42,767 nucleotides of DNA from Nitrososphaerota archaeon. GTDB lineage: Archaea > Thermoproteota > Nitrososphaeria > Nitrososphaerales > Gagatemarchaeaceae. The translations under genes were made by a program, and so were the position numbers. This document shows positions 30,921-39,188 of this stretch, in pieces. The DNA lies in NCBI GenBank assembly GCA_027886975.1, contig JAPCJK010000006.1, forward strand, positions 1-42,767, read 5' to 3'. Position 1 is the stretch's first letter, and every line of letters begins with the position of its first letter. The notes below the pieces were generated by a model. That model was not told where the DNA came from. It saw nothing but the letters and a program-made list of their open reading frames with translations, and ran no database searches.

Positions 30921-31943
30921 TCAGCTGAATGATGGCATAACGTCCCGGGCGAAAAGGGTGATGGAATTCTCGACCTGGTCGTGCGGCATTCCCGGCAGGG
31001 CCGTCCAGCACAGGATGTTGTTGACACCAAGACGTTTCGAATACATCTCGACCTGCTCCACTGCGGTCCTGCTGCTGCCGACGATGACCTTCTCTCTGTG
31101 CGATTCGAACGAACTGAAGGCGGGGTCGTCCGGGGTCCTGCCCTTGTCATCGACCATCGGCCTCCACTTGGCCCACTTCCCGTACATGCCCGCGAGCACC
31201 GCCATCATTGAGTCGGCAGACTCCTCCACCGCTTTCTCATCGGACTCGGCGACATACACATTTCTCAATATCGGGACGACATCTACACTCTTCCCGTACT
31301 TTGCCAGGAATCCGCGGTAAATGGCATAGTATCCCTCGAGCTCGGAAATGTGATGCCTGTTTGAGCCGACGAGCGGCAGGCCCAAAGCCGCTGCCCTCCT
31401 GAGACCGGCCTCCCCTGACGCCCCGAACCACATGGGAATCGGCCGCTGTACGGGCTTGGGGGTCACCGAGATATTATCGCACGAATAGAACCTCCCCTTG
31501 AACGAGAACGAGTCCTTGGTCCAGGCCTCGTTCAGAATCTCCAGGTACTCGTCCATCCTCGGTCCTCTCTCCTCCCTCGTTATCCCGAAGCCGTTGAATT
31601 CCTCGTCTCGGTATGCCGCTGCTACCCCGAGGAAGAGCCTCCCGTTCGAGATGTTGTCCAGGACGGCGGCGTTCTCTGCGGTTTCGATCGGGTGGTGAAG
31701 GGGGAGCAGGTAGCAGGACGTCCCGATTCTAACGTGTTCCGTTCTCGCAGCGATGGCCGCCGCGCTGACTAGGAGGGAGGGGTTCATCCCATCCTCCAAG
31801 AAGTGGTGTTCGACGAGGGAGATCGAATCATATCCCAGCTTCTCCGCGAGCTCTGCCTCTCTCAGGGCATCTTTCCAGAGCTGGGCATGGGTGACGCCTG
31901 AACCCGGAGGAACCTGGAAGGAATAGACAAGTCCGAATTTCAT
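30921..31943 (-). CDS. LLM-class flavin-dependent oxidoreductase
   Basis: About 340 residues of the luciferase-like monooxygenase fold: MKFGLVYSFQVPPG at the start, EHVRIGTSCYLLPLHHPIETAENA, GRLFLGVAAAYRDEEFNGFG, then RPIPMWFGASGEAGLRRAAAL. Members use FMN or F420 with a TIM-barrel fold; the substrate is not predictable. I prefer ATG 31943 because the TATA element CTAATAAG (31966-31973) lies about 26 bp upstream and MKFGL is the normal first strand; GTG 31961 would add six residues. The gene is divergent from the aldehyde dehydrogenase. Confidence 0.85.
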   Translation of the reverse strand: MKFGLVYSFQVPPGSGVTHAQLWKDALREAELAEKLGYDSISLVEHHFLEDGMNPSLLVSAAAIAARTEHVRIGTSCYLLPLHHPIETAENAAVLDNISNGRLFLGVAAAYRDEEFNGFGITREERGPRMDEYLEILNEAWTKDSFSFKGRFYSCDNISVTPKPVQRPIPMWFGASGEAGLRRAAALGLPLVGSNRHHISELEGYYAIYRGFLAKYGKSVDVVPILRNVYVAESDEKAVEESADSMMAVLAGMYGKWAKWRPMVDDKGRTPDDPAFSSFESHREKVIVGSSRTAVEQVEMYSKRLGVNNILCWTALPGMPHDQVENSITLFARDVMPSFS

Positions 31944-31965
31944 TCGTCGGGCGAAGGACACACCA

Positions 31966-31973
31966 CTAATAAG
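31966..31973 (-). promoter_or_regulatory. TATA element of the LLM oxidoreductase gene
   Basis: Plus-strand CTAATAAG, about 26 bp before ATG 31943. It fixes the start at MKFGL. Confidence 0.5.
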
Positions 31974-31994
31974 ACTAGTGAGTTTCCGGGCAAG

Positions 31995-32003
31995 ACAAAT
32001 AAG
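31995..32003 (+). promoter_or_regulatory. TATA element of the aldehyde dehydrogenase gene
   Basis: ACAAATAAG, about 29 bp before GTG 32028. Together with the element at 31966-31973 it forms a compact divergent promoter. Confidence 0.45.
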
Positions 32004-32027
32004 GACAGACGTTTCCCAAAACCCATC

Positions 32028-33497
32028 GTGAAGGTACCTTCACAGATGTTCATCGGCGGAAGATGGGTGGACTCAGAAGACGCCGCTACCCTGGACGTCG
32101 TGAACCCTGCGAACCAGGAGGTCCTTGCCCGGATTCCAAAGGCCTCGAGAGAAGACGCGAGGAAAGCGATCGACGCCGCGTCGGAGGCAGCGCGAGTCGC
32201 TGCGAAACTCCCTGCGCACGAGCGTTCGAGGATTCTCCTCAAGGTAGCGTCGATGCTCGAACAGAATTCTCAGGAGATGGTCGAGACCATAGCAAAGAAC
32301 GTTGGCAAGCCTGTTGCCGACGCGGCGGTGGAGACAGCCAGGGCAGTCCTTGTTCTGACCTTTGCGGCAGAGGAGGCCAAGAGGATTACAGGGCAGACGA
32401 TCCCGCTGGACTCGCAGCCCTTCCCGCCGGGCAACCAGAACAGGCTCGCCTTCACCATCAGGGAGCCTGTCGGAGTCGTCGGTGCGATTTCTCCGTTCAA
32501 CTTCCCGCTGAACCTCTTGATGCACAAGGTCGCGCCCGCCATCGCAGCGGGAAACTCCGTCGTCGCGAAGCCGCCTAGCGAAGGACCACTCCCCGCCCTC
32601 ATGATTGCAAAACTGTTCGAACAGGCAGGCCTTCCCGACGGGGTTCTCAATATCGTCGTCGGCCCGGGAGAAACAGTCGGGGATGAAATCGTCATCAGCG
32701 AGAAGGTGAACGCGATAAGCTTCACAGGAGGGAGCGAGACCGGCAAGGAGATTTCCCAGAAGGCTGCCAGGACAAACAAGAAGGTCATTCTCGAGCTGGG
32801 GGGACACAACCCGATGATCGTCCTCGACGACGCGAATCTGGAGGCGGCGGTCAGCTCCGCGGTCTCGAGCACATTCACGTTTTCAGGTCAGGTCTGCACG
32901 GCGACAAGGAGGATCATCCTCTCAGAGAAGTTGAGGAGCAAGTTCATGGCAAGCTTCGACCAGGCCGTGGCCGGCCTGAAGGTCGGCAATCCTCTGGAAC
33001 AGACCACAAACGTCGGCCCTGTAATCAGCCGCAAGAGCCTGGACAAGATCGAGGGCCTCGTAGAAGATGCGAAGTCCAAGGGAGCGGTCGCAAGGAAGGG
33101 CGGGAACAGGCTTGTTTCCGAAGAGTACTCGAGAGGGAATTACTTCGCACCCACCGTGCTCGACGAGGTCGAGGGCGACATGAAGATAGCTAACAGCGAG
33201 GTGTTCGGCCCCGTCGCTGCGGTGATGAAGGCGTCGAAGGAAGAGGAATTCGTCGATGCCGCCAACAGCACCACCTACGGTCTGCAGGCGTCGATTTACA
33301 CCTCAGACCTGGCGAAGGGAATCAAGCTGGCCAAGGAGATCAAGGCAGGGGCGGTATTGATCAACGACCGGACCACTCTGAGGTGGGACAACGCACCATT
33401 CGGGGGCGTGAAGATGAGTGGCATGGGGAGAGAAGGGGTAAGCTACGCCATTGCGGAACTGACCGACCTGAAGTTCATAGTGGTGAACCTGGGCTGA
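32028..33497 (+). CDS. NAD(P)-dependent aldehyde dehydrogenase
   Basis: 489 residues of the ALDH superfamily. The catalytic Cys290 (SGQVCTATRRI) and general base Glu256 (LELGGHNP) are both present, with the NAD-binding FTGGSETGKEI and ISPFNFPLNLLMHK segments, and the oligomerisation tail PFGGVKMSGMGREG. It oxidises an aldehyde to the acid; candidates are lactaldehyde, glyceraldehyde or semialdehydes. The start is GTG 32028 with a TATA-like element 29 bp upstream. It ends 5 bp from the convergent CitE-like gene. Its neighbours suggest a role in small-acid or amino acid catabolism. Confidence 0.92.
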   Translation: MKVPSQMFIGGRWVDSEDAATLDVVNPANQEVLARIPKASREDARKAIDAASEAARVAAKLPAHERSRILLKVASMLEQNSQEMVETIAKNVGKPVADAAVETARAVLVLTFAAEEAKRITGQTIPLDSQPFPPGNQNRLAFTIREPVGVVGAISPFNFPLNLLMHKVAPAIAAGNSVVAKPPSEGPLPALMIAKLFEQAGLPDGVLNIVVGPGETVGDEIVISEKVNAISFTGGSETGKEISQKAARTNKKVILELGGHNPMIVLDDANLEAAVSSAVSSTFTFSGQVCTATRRIILSEKLRSKFMASFDQAVAGLKVGNPLEQTTNVGPVISRKSLDKIEGLVEDAKSKGAVARKGGNRLVSEEYSRGNYFAPTVLDEVEGDMKIANSEVFGPVAAVMKASKEEEFVDAANSTTYGLQASIYTSDLAKGIKLAKEIKAGAVLINDRTTLRWDNAPFGGVKMSGMGREGVSYAIAELTDLKFIVVNLG

Positions 33498-33502
33498 CCT
33501 GA

Positions 33503-34318
33503 TTAGTCCGCCGTGGAAGAATCATCGAGCATCCGCTTCGCCAACTTTCGGTGGACCTCGTCGACCAACGCCCCCTCAAGAGCGATGGCTCCTTTTCCAC
33601 TGCGGCTACTTTTGTTGTAGGCTCCGAGGACCTTTCTGGCCCATTTCAACTCCTCTCTGGATGGAGAGAAGACCCTGTTGGCGGTTCTGATCTGTGAAGG
33701 GTGTACGACCTGCTTCCCAGAGAAGCCGAGGGCACGAGCCTGCCTGGCGCTCTTCTCGAAACCCGACATGTCCTTAAGGTCAAAAAAGACGTTGTCAATG
33801 GGGTCGATGCCGGTGGACCTGGCGGCCACCACGATCTTCGTCTTCACGTAGACATTGTCGAGATACTCAGAAACCGAGCCAGCGACTGACAGGGAGAAAT
33901 CGGCCGCTCCATAGGCGACGGCATCGACGCCTCCCGAGCCCGTCACCAGGTCTATCCCTGAGAGGCCCTTCGCTGTTTCTATGATCGGAATCAGGCGTTT
34001 GCCCGTGGACCTGTGGATGGTCGAAAGGTCGCCTTCGGCTTTGGGGATGACAAAAGTGTCCAGCCTGTCGAGCGAACCAAGTCGCGCAATGTCGGCTCTA
34101 CCCTGGCGCGATGAAGGCGAGTTGATCCTTACGCACAGCTCCCTCCTTCCCCACTCGACTTCGGAAACCGATTTACTGACCAGAGCCCGGGCTTTCTCCT
34201 TCTGTCCTGCTGGGACCGCGTCCTCGAGGTCGAGAATGATCGAGTCCGCGCCGAGGAGTCTCGATTTCTGGATCATCCTTTCCATGTTGCCAGGCACAAA
34301 GAGCTGGCTCCTGCGCAA
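33503..34318 (-). CDS. HpcH/HpaI aldolase / citrate-lyase-beta (CitE-like) family lyase
   Basis: 271 residues of the CitE-like TIM-barrel family that splits malyl-CoA, beta-methylmalyl-CoA or citramalyl-CoA. The N-terminal RRSQLFVPGNMERM, metal- and CoA-binding GADSIILDLEDAVP and downstream PIIETAKGL, YGAADFS and GKQVVHPSQI are typical. An upstream TTG at 34381 would lie at the divergent MaoC start. I prefer TTG 34318 because the shared TATA element at 34341-34350 is about 28 bp upstream of it and family members begin at RRSxLFVPG. Next to a MaoC hydratase, an acyl-CoA dehydrogenase and a CoA-transferase, the best guess is citramalyl- or methylmalyl-CoA lyase. Confidence 0.85.
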   Translation of the reverse strand: MRRSQLFVPGNMERMIQKSRLLGADSIILDLEDAVPAGQKEKARALVSKSVSEVEWGRRELCVRINSPSSRQGRADIARLGSLDRLDTFVIPKAEGDLSTIHRSTGKRLIPIIETAKGLSGIDLVTGSGGVDAVAYGAADFSLSVAGSVSEYLDNVYVKTKIVVAARSTGIDPIDNVFFDLKDMSGFEKSARQARALGFSGKQVVHPSQIRTANRVFSPSREELKWARKVLGAYNKSSRSGKGAIALEGALVDEVHRKLAKRMLDDSSTAD

Positions 34319-34340
34319 GGCGGAAAGCGTTTCCCACCCT

Positions 34341-34350
34341 TGACTTAAAG
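34341..34350. promoter_or_regulatory. Apparently bidirectional TATA element
   Basis: TGACTTAAAG reads CTTAAAG on plus and CTTTAAG on minus. It is about 28 bp from TTG 34318 (lyase) and about 35 bp from ATG 34381 (MaoC), so it could drive both genes. Confidence 0.45.
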
Positions 34351-34380
34351 CATGGCCCAAGGCGGCATCTGAAGTAGGCA

Positions 34381-34881
34381 ATGACGACGCCGGAGGATAG
34401 CGGCAAGCATTTCGAAGACTTTCGGAAGGGTCAGAAGCTCGAAGGCAAAGTCGGAAGGACGATAACCGAGACTGACAACATCTGGTTCACCCTTCTGACC
34501 AACAACAGCAACCAGATTCATTTCAACGCGGACTACGCGAAGAGATACTTTCCGGGGAAGCCGTTTGAAGGCAGGATGGTAGTCAACGGTTTCTTCACCC
34601 TCGGGCTTGTGGCCGGACTCCTAGTAGACGTCACCAGCGTGAATGGTTTCATGCTCGGAATCGACAAGGTGAAGTTCCTCAAGCCGGTATTCCCGGGAGA
34701 CACACTCTACGCCCGGTGCGAAGTGGTGAGCGTGCGGCCCTCGTCGAGCCAGCCTGGCCTCGGGATCGTCGTGATTGCATGCTGGGGGCTCAACCAGCAC
34801 GGGGCCAAGGTCATCGAGTTTTCGAGGTCGTTCATGGTGAGGAAGAGGAAGGTTGTCTGGGGCAAGAAGAGAACGACTTAA
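34381..34881 (+). CDS. MaoC-family dehydratase (mesaconyl-/itaconyl-CoA hydratase type)
   Basis: 166 residues with a single hotdog fold. The signature TITETDNIWFTLLTNNSNQIHF resembles the mesaconyl/itaconyl-CoA hydratase subgroup, with Asn where classical MaoC hydratases have the catalytic Asp; His follows. Later motifs are FEGRMVVNGFFTLGLVAGLL and KVKFLKPVFPGDTLYARCEV. It hydrates an enoyl-CoA to a hydroxyacyl-CoA. It starts at ATG 34381, and its end overlaps the acyl-CoA dehydrogenase start by 29 bp. With the divergent lyase it would give a hydration-then-cleavage sequence; the exact C5 substrate is inferred. Confidence 0.85.
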   Translation: MTTPEDSGKHFEDFRKGQKLEGKVGRTITETDNIWFTLLTNNSNQIHFNADYAKRYFPGKPFEGRMVVNGFFTLGLVAGLLVDVTSVNGFMLGIDKVKFLKPVFPGDTLYARCEVVSVRPSSSQPGLGIVVIACWGLNQHGAKVIEFSRSFMVRKRKVVWGKKRTT

Positions 34882-36031
34882 CGACGACCAGAGGCTGATA
34901 GTCTCCACCATAGAAGGGCTGGCCAGCAAGTTCGGAGAGAGCTACTGGCACCGCCTCGATAAGGAGGGGAATTACCCCGATGAATTCGTCGCCGAAATGG
35001 GGAGGTTGGGCATGGCCGCCCTTCCAATCCCGAAGGAATACGGAGGAGCTGGATACGGCTTGCGGGAAGCCTCACTCGTTCTGGAGGAGATAAACGCCGC
35101 AGGAGGGAACGCCCAGCCCTTCCATGGTCAATACTATCTTTCCTTCATGGTGGCCAGGTTCGCCTCGGAAAGTTGGAAGGAAAGGTACCTGCCTGGCCTG
35201 GCCAGCGGCAAGCTGAGGCTACAGACCTTCGCACTGACCGAGCCGGAAGCGGGGTCAGAGTCAACAAAAATCAAGACTTCGGCGGTGAAAAAGAACGGCA
35301 AGTATCTGATCCGCGGACACAAGATCTTCATTTCAAGGCTCGAGCATACGGACCTGGCCGTCCTTGCCGCCAGGACAACTCCCCTGAAGGACGCTGCGAG
35401 AAAGACCGAGGGCATCTCCCTGTTCCTTGTTGAAGTGAAAGCCTCGAAGGGGCTGGACATCCGCAAGATAGAGACCATGTTCAACAGTCAGACATACGAG
35501 GTGTTCATTGATGGTCTTGAAGTCCCCGAAGAGAACCTGATAGGCGAGGAGGGCCAAGGATTCAGGTACATTCTCGGGGTGCTCAACCCGGAAAGGATAC
35601 TGCTCGCCTCGGAATGCATAGGAGATGCCCGGTGGTTCATACAGAAGAGCGTGGCCTATGCCAACACCAGGGTCGTCTTTGACAGAAAGATCGGGAGCAA
35701 CCAGGGGGTCCAGTTCCCGATAGCGGATACCTACGCGAAGATGATTGCGGCGGAGAAGGTCAGGTGGAGCGCGGCTGAGATGTACGACGATGGGGCCGAA
35801 GACAAATCCGTGGGGGAGCTCGCCAACATCTCAAAGTACCTGGCTTCCGAATGCTCATGGCAGGCGGCGAACGTCGCGATGGACGTGTATGGAGGGTCCG
35901 GCCTGGCGACTGCGAACCACATCGAAAGGAAATTCAGGGAGGCCCGACTTTACAGGGTCGCCCCGGTTCCTCAGAACCTTGTCCTCGCGTATATAGCGCA
36001 GAGCGTCCTCGGGCTCCCCAGGTCGTACTAG
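34853..36031 (+). CDS. Acyl-CoA dehydrogenase
   Basis: 392 residues in the standard ACAD layout: N-terminal helical part (MAALPIPKEYGGAGYGL), central beta domain (FALTEPEAGSESTKIKTSAV), C-terminal helical domain (MDVYGGSGLATANHIERKFR). At the position of the catalytic Glu in SCAD/MCAD (IYEGT) the sequence reads VAPVPQN, so the base must lie elsewhere or differ. The tail LGLPRSY is typical of a subfamily found in C5-dicarboxylate clusters. The TTG start overlaps the MaoC end, and the CoA-transferase start overlaps its stop, showing tight coupling. Oxidation of a methylsuccinyl- or related CoA is a plausible role. Confidence 0.86.
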   Translation: MSGARRERLNDDQRLIVSTIEGLASKFGESYWHRLDKEGNYPDEFVAEMGRLGMAALPIPKEYGGAGYGLREASLVLEEINAAGGNAQPFHGQYYLSFMVARFASESWKERYLPGLASGKLRLQTFALTEPEAGSESTKIKTSAVKKNGKYLIRGHKIFISRLEHTDLAVLAARTTPLKDAARKTEGISLFLVEVKASKGLDIRKIETMFNSQTYEVFIDGLEVPEENLIGEEGQGFRYILGVLNPERILLASECIGDARWFIQKSVAYANTRVVFDRKIGSNQGVQFPIADTYAKMIAAEKVRWSAAEMYDDGAEDKSVGELANISKYLASECSWQAANVAMDVYGGSGLATANHIERKFREARLYRVAPVPQNLVLAYIAQSVLGLPRSY

Positions 36032-37299
36032 TGCCGCCGGGGAGAAAGGCTCCGAAATTGACAGGGGATGGACCGTTGGATGGAATCACGGTCCTGGACT
36101 TTACGACCAACGTTTCAGGCCCCGTCGCCACCCATGTCCTCTCGAGCCTGGGCGCTGCCGTGTGGAAGGTGGAACGACCTGACGGCGGGGACGATGCTAG
36201 GCAGATGGCACCGGTCGTTGGAGGGGATTCTGCCTACTTCATTGCAATAAACTCGTCAAAAAAGTCCGTTGCCCTGAACCTTGGGGAACCAAGGGCGAAG
36301 GAAGTCGTCGAGAAATTGGTGCGGCGCGCGGACGTCCTCGTCGAAAATTATCGCCCGGGCGTGGCGGACAGGCTCGGGGTGGGGTGGAGTGCAATGACGT
36401 CGATTAATGACAGGCTCGTATACGCTTCGATTTCGGGATACGGGGGGAAGGGACCGGACGGATTCCGGGCAGGATATGACGCACTCCTGCAGGCAAGGAC
36501 TGGACTCCTCTCGGTGACCGGGCATCCGAGGCAGGCGCCCGCCCGAATAGGAGTCTCGATTCTCGACGTTAGTTCTGGCGTTTGGACCGCCCTCGGCATA
36601 GTGACCGCCCTCATGGACCGGGATAGAACGAAGAAAGGAAGTCGCATATCGACGTCGTTGCTTGAAAACGGAGTCTTCCTCTTCGGCTATCATCTTCTTT
36701 CCTACCAGTTGACGGGACGGCTTCCAGGCGCCTACGGGACGGAACACCCTGCCTTCAGCCCCTACGGTTATTTTGCGACCGCCAGGAGTGATGGAATCTT
36801 CATCGGGGTATCCAACGACAGGCAGTTCGCAAGGCTCTGCATTTGCCTGGGCCACGGGGAATGGGCCGTCGACCCAAGGTATATGACGAACGTTGGAAGA
36901 GTCAAGAATCGGGAAAGGTTGCATGGATTGCTCGAGTCGGCACTGCGCGGGCATGATGCGGCTTGGTGGGAGAGTAAGCTGACTGATTCTGACGTCCCAG
37001 TCTCTCTTCTCCAGAACGCCCGGGACGTCCTGAACGATGTCCAGGCGGAACCTCTATCGTTGTTCCAAAAGGTCGAAGGGCCAGCAGGGCGTCTTCTTAG
37101 CGTCCCACGGATTCCGATGCGTTTTTCGGGGATTCCTTCCCCGAACGCAACATCCCGCCCGCCTCGCCTAGGGCAACACACCCGAGAGGTTTTGCTTTCT
37201 GTGGGTTTCACCGGGAGCCAGCTCGAGAAACTCGAACGGATTGGCGTAATTGCACAGTACTCGAAGAAGGAGAGGCTTGGCAGAAAGCGCTCTGGATGA
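36031..37299 (+). CDS. Class III (CaiB/BaiF) CoA-transferase
   Basis: 422 residues of the formyl-CoA transferase family. N-terminal LDGITVLDFTTNVSGPVATH and LGAAVWKVERPDGGDDAR, the central GYDALLQARTGLLSVTG with catalytic Asp150, and RIGVSILDVSSGVWTALGI are all canonical. It moves CoA between organic acids. The GTG 36031 start shares one base with the acyl-CoA dehydrogenase stop (TAGTG); a longer open frame upstream lies inside that gene and is not real. In bacterial itaconate clusters the same family makes itaconyl-CoA from succinyl-CoA; mesaconyl-CoA isomerisation is an alternative. Confidence 0.9.
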   Translation: MPPGRKAPKLTGDGPLDGITVLDFTTNVSGPVATHVLSSLGAAVWKVERPDGGDDARQMAPVVGGDSAYFIAINSSKKSVALNLGEPRAKEVVEKLVRRADVLVENYRPGVADRLGVGWSAMTSINDRLVYASISGYGGKGPDGFRAGYDALLQARTGLLSVTGHPRQAPARIGVSILDVSSGVWTALGIVTALMDRDRTKKGSRISTSLLENGVFLFGYHLLSYQLTGRLPGAYGTEHPAFSPYGYFATARSDGIFIGVSNDRQFARLCICLGHGEWAVDPRYMTNVGRVKNRERLHGLLESALRGHDAAWWESKLTDSDVPVSLLQNARDVLNDVQAEPLSLFQKVEGPAGRLLSVPRIPMRFSGIPSPNATSRPPRLGQHTREVLLSVGFTGSQLEKLERIGVIAQYSKKERLGRKRSG

Positions 37300-37357
37300 C
37301 GGTTGCCTTCATGCAGCTTAAATAATATTCAAGACCTTTTCTGAATCCGGTACCTAG

Positions 37358-38128
37358 TTGCCGAAAAAAATAGACATCAACTGCGACATGGGGGAGAGCT
37401 TCGGGAATTTCAAGGTCGGCAATGACGAGGCTGTGATGCCATACATCACCTCGGCCAACGTGGGTTGCGGTTTCCACGGCGGGGATCCCGTGACCATGGG
37501 AAGGACGGTTGCGCTCGCCAAACAGAATGGAGTAGGAGTCGGTTCTCATCCGGCTCTGCCTGACTTGATGGGCTTCGGCAGGAGAGAAATGAAAATCACG
37601 ACCGAGGAGGCGAGGGCATACCTGCTTTACCAGACGGGCGCGCTCAAGGCATTCTTGGAGACTCAAGGAATGAAGCTCCAACATGTCAAGCCTCATGGTG
37701 CATTTTATACGGTGCTGATGAAGAACGAGGATCTCACTCGCTCAGCCGCCGGGGCAATCCTCGACCTGGACAAGAACCTCTACTGGTTCATGCCTGTTCC
37801 AAACAAATCTGCCGAAGTGGCCTCGTCCCTGGGCGTGAAGGTCGTGGGAGAGATGTACGTCGACATGGACTACTCCCCCGACGGGAGCCTGGTCGTCAGA
37901 AGAGAGCAGTTCGCCCACCAGCTGGACCCGATGAGCACGGCGGAAAAGGTGATCAGGTTCCTGGACACAGGAAAGGTTAGGACGACGGAAGGAACAGAGA
38001 TAGAGATCGAGGCGAAGAGTATCTGCGTCCACGGCGACACGAGGAACGCGGCGGACTCCCTTCGGGCGATCCGAGGGGAGCTCAAGGAGCATGGAGTCGA
38101 AGTGACGTCGATCAAGAACATCGCCTGA
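37358..38128 (+). CDS. pxpA: 5-oxoprolinase subunit PxpA (LamB/YcsF family)
   Basis: 256 residues of the LamB/YcsF family. DINCDMGESFG at the start, SANVGCGFHGGDPVTM, GVGSHPALPDLMGFGRR and HVKPHGAFY are all present, giving the expected metal-binding and active-site residues of this polysaccharide-deacetylase-like fold. With PxpB and PxpC it forms ATP-dependent 5-oxoprolinase, turning 5-oxoproline to glutamate. The start is TTG 37358; a TATA-like TAAATAATA lies about 30 bp upstream. PxpB follows on the same strand after 49 bp; PxpC is at 29.9-30.9 kb on the other strand. Confidence 0.92.
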   Translation: MPKKIDINCDMGESFGNFKVGNDEAVMPYITSANVGCGFHGGDPVTMGRTVALAKQNGVGVGSHPALPDLMGFGRREMKITTEEARAYLLYQTGALKAFLETQGMKLQHVKPHGAFYTVLMKNEDLTRSAAGAILDLDKNLYWFMPVPNKSAEVASSLGVKVVGEMYVDMDYSPDGSLVVRREQFAHQLDPMSTAEKVIRFLDTGKVRTTEGTEIEIEAKSICVHGDTRNAADSLRAIRGELKEHGVEVTSIKNIA

Positions 38129-38141
38129 CGACTCGGTTCAA

Positions 38142-38150
38142 CACATATAT
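38142..38150 (+). promoter_or_regulatory. TATA element of pxpB
   Basis: CACATATAT, about 31 bp before GTG 38178. pxpB therefore appears to have its own promoter although pxpA lies just upstream. Confidence 0.5.
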
Positions 38151-38177
38151 CGGAACGGCGCGGGAACTGACACGCCC

Positions 38178-39146
38178 GTGCAAGTGGAATCCGAGTCTCT
38201 GATCGAGGCAGTCCCTGGAACAAACGAGAGACCGAGCGTCACCTACCGTTTCTCGGGGGACGAGTACATCCTCGTAGAGATAGGGGACATGAGCACCGAC
38301 TTCTTCTACAACCTTCGCGCCATGGCCCTCGGAGAGCAGGCCAGGAAGATTCCCGGGGTGATCGAGACGGTTCCAGCGATGAGGTCCCTCGTGGTCCACT
38401 TCGATTCGTTGAAGATCGGAGTACGAGAGCTGGTCGCGAAACTGAAGGAGATAGAGGGAGGAATAAGGAGCATCGGGGACCTCGTGATACCCTCGCGGCT
38501 CCTGAGGCTCCCGGTCGCCTACAGAGACAAATACACGACCGAGTTCATCGCAAGGTACGCGAAGCTGATCCGGACTGATGCGCCGAATATCGTTAACGGC
38601 CACAACCTGGAGTATGTCGCGAAGTACAATGGCCTCACAGTGGAACAGACCATCGGTCTGATAGAGTCGACTCAGTATTGGGTCGCCATGCTGGGCTTCT
38701 GGCCGGGCCTCGCCTTCATGACACCACTCGACCCGCGCGCCTACCTCACGGCTCCCAAGTACAACCCGACGCGCCCCTGGACGCCGGAGGGGGCCTTCGG
38801 TATTGGAGGGCCCATCGTGGCGATCTACCCCATTGAGTCGCCAGGGGGCTATCAGCTGCTCGGCAGGTCTATTCCCATTTATGACTTGAAGCAAAGAAAC
38901 CCGGTTTTCAGGAAGAATCCTGTTCTCCTTCAACCCGCTGACCGTCTCGAATGGGAGACGGTGACAGACAGTGAGCTGGAGGAGATAAGGAAGGAAGTCT
39001 TCGACGGCACCTACAGGTACAAGGTCTATCCTTACGAGTCCTTCAGTGTCAAGAAGTACTTGGAGTTCCTTGAGGACACGAAGGAGGAGGCGGAGGCCTT
39101 CGCCAAGCAGACTGAGGAAGCGAGGAAAGGAATCCCCTTCCCTTAG
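38178..39146 (+). CDS. pxpB: 5-oxoprolinase subunit PxpB / carboxyltransferase subunit 1 (KipI-like), C-terminally extended
   Basis: 322 residues, about 80-100 longer than usual PxpB. The AHS1/KipI core is present: FDSLKIGVRELVAKLKEIE, then LPVAYRDKYTTEFIARYA, MLGFWPGLAFMTPLD, and IYPIESPGGYQLLGR. The core corresponds to the N-terminal half of the urea-carboxylase carboxyltransferase and pairs with PxpC-type proteins. The C-terminal extension after about residue 255 is charged and helical and is not usual for PxpB. It lies directly downstream of pxpA. GTG 38178 is chosen by the TATA element 31 bp upstream. The pairing with PxpC is inferred from family knowledge. Confidence 0.85.
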   Translation: MQVESESLIEAVPGTNERPSVTYRFSGDEYILVEIGDMSTDFFYNLRAMALGEQARKIPGVIETVPAMRSLVVHFDSLKIGVRELVAKLKEIEGGIRSIGDLVIPSRLLRLPVAYRDKYTTEFIARYAKLIRTDAPNIVNGHNLEYVAKYNGLTVEQTIGLIESTQYWVAMLGFWPGLAFMTPLDPRAYLTAPKYNPTRPWTPEGAFGIGGPIVAIYPIESPGGYQLLGRSIPIYDLKQRNPVFRKNPVLLQPADRLEWETVTDSELEEIRKEVFDGTYRYKVYPYESFSVKKYLEFLEDTKEEAEAFAKQTEEARKGIPFP

Positions 39147-39188
39147 CCGCGCAAGCCTTTAATCAGATGTTGCCTTCGCGAAGGTCGA

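Noticed and set aside
35851-36030. Longer CoA-transferase start at 35851
   Set aside because: The extra 60 codons lie within the acyl-CoA dehydrogenase coding region in another frame; the family N-terminus begins just after GTG 36031.
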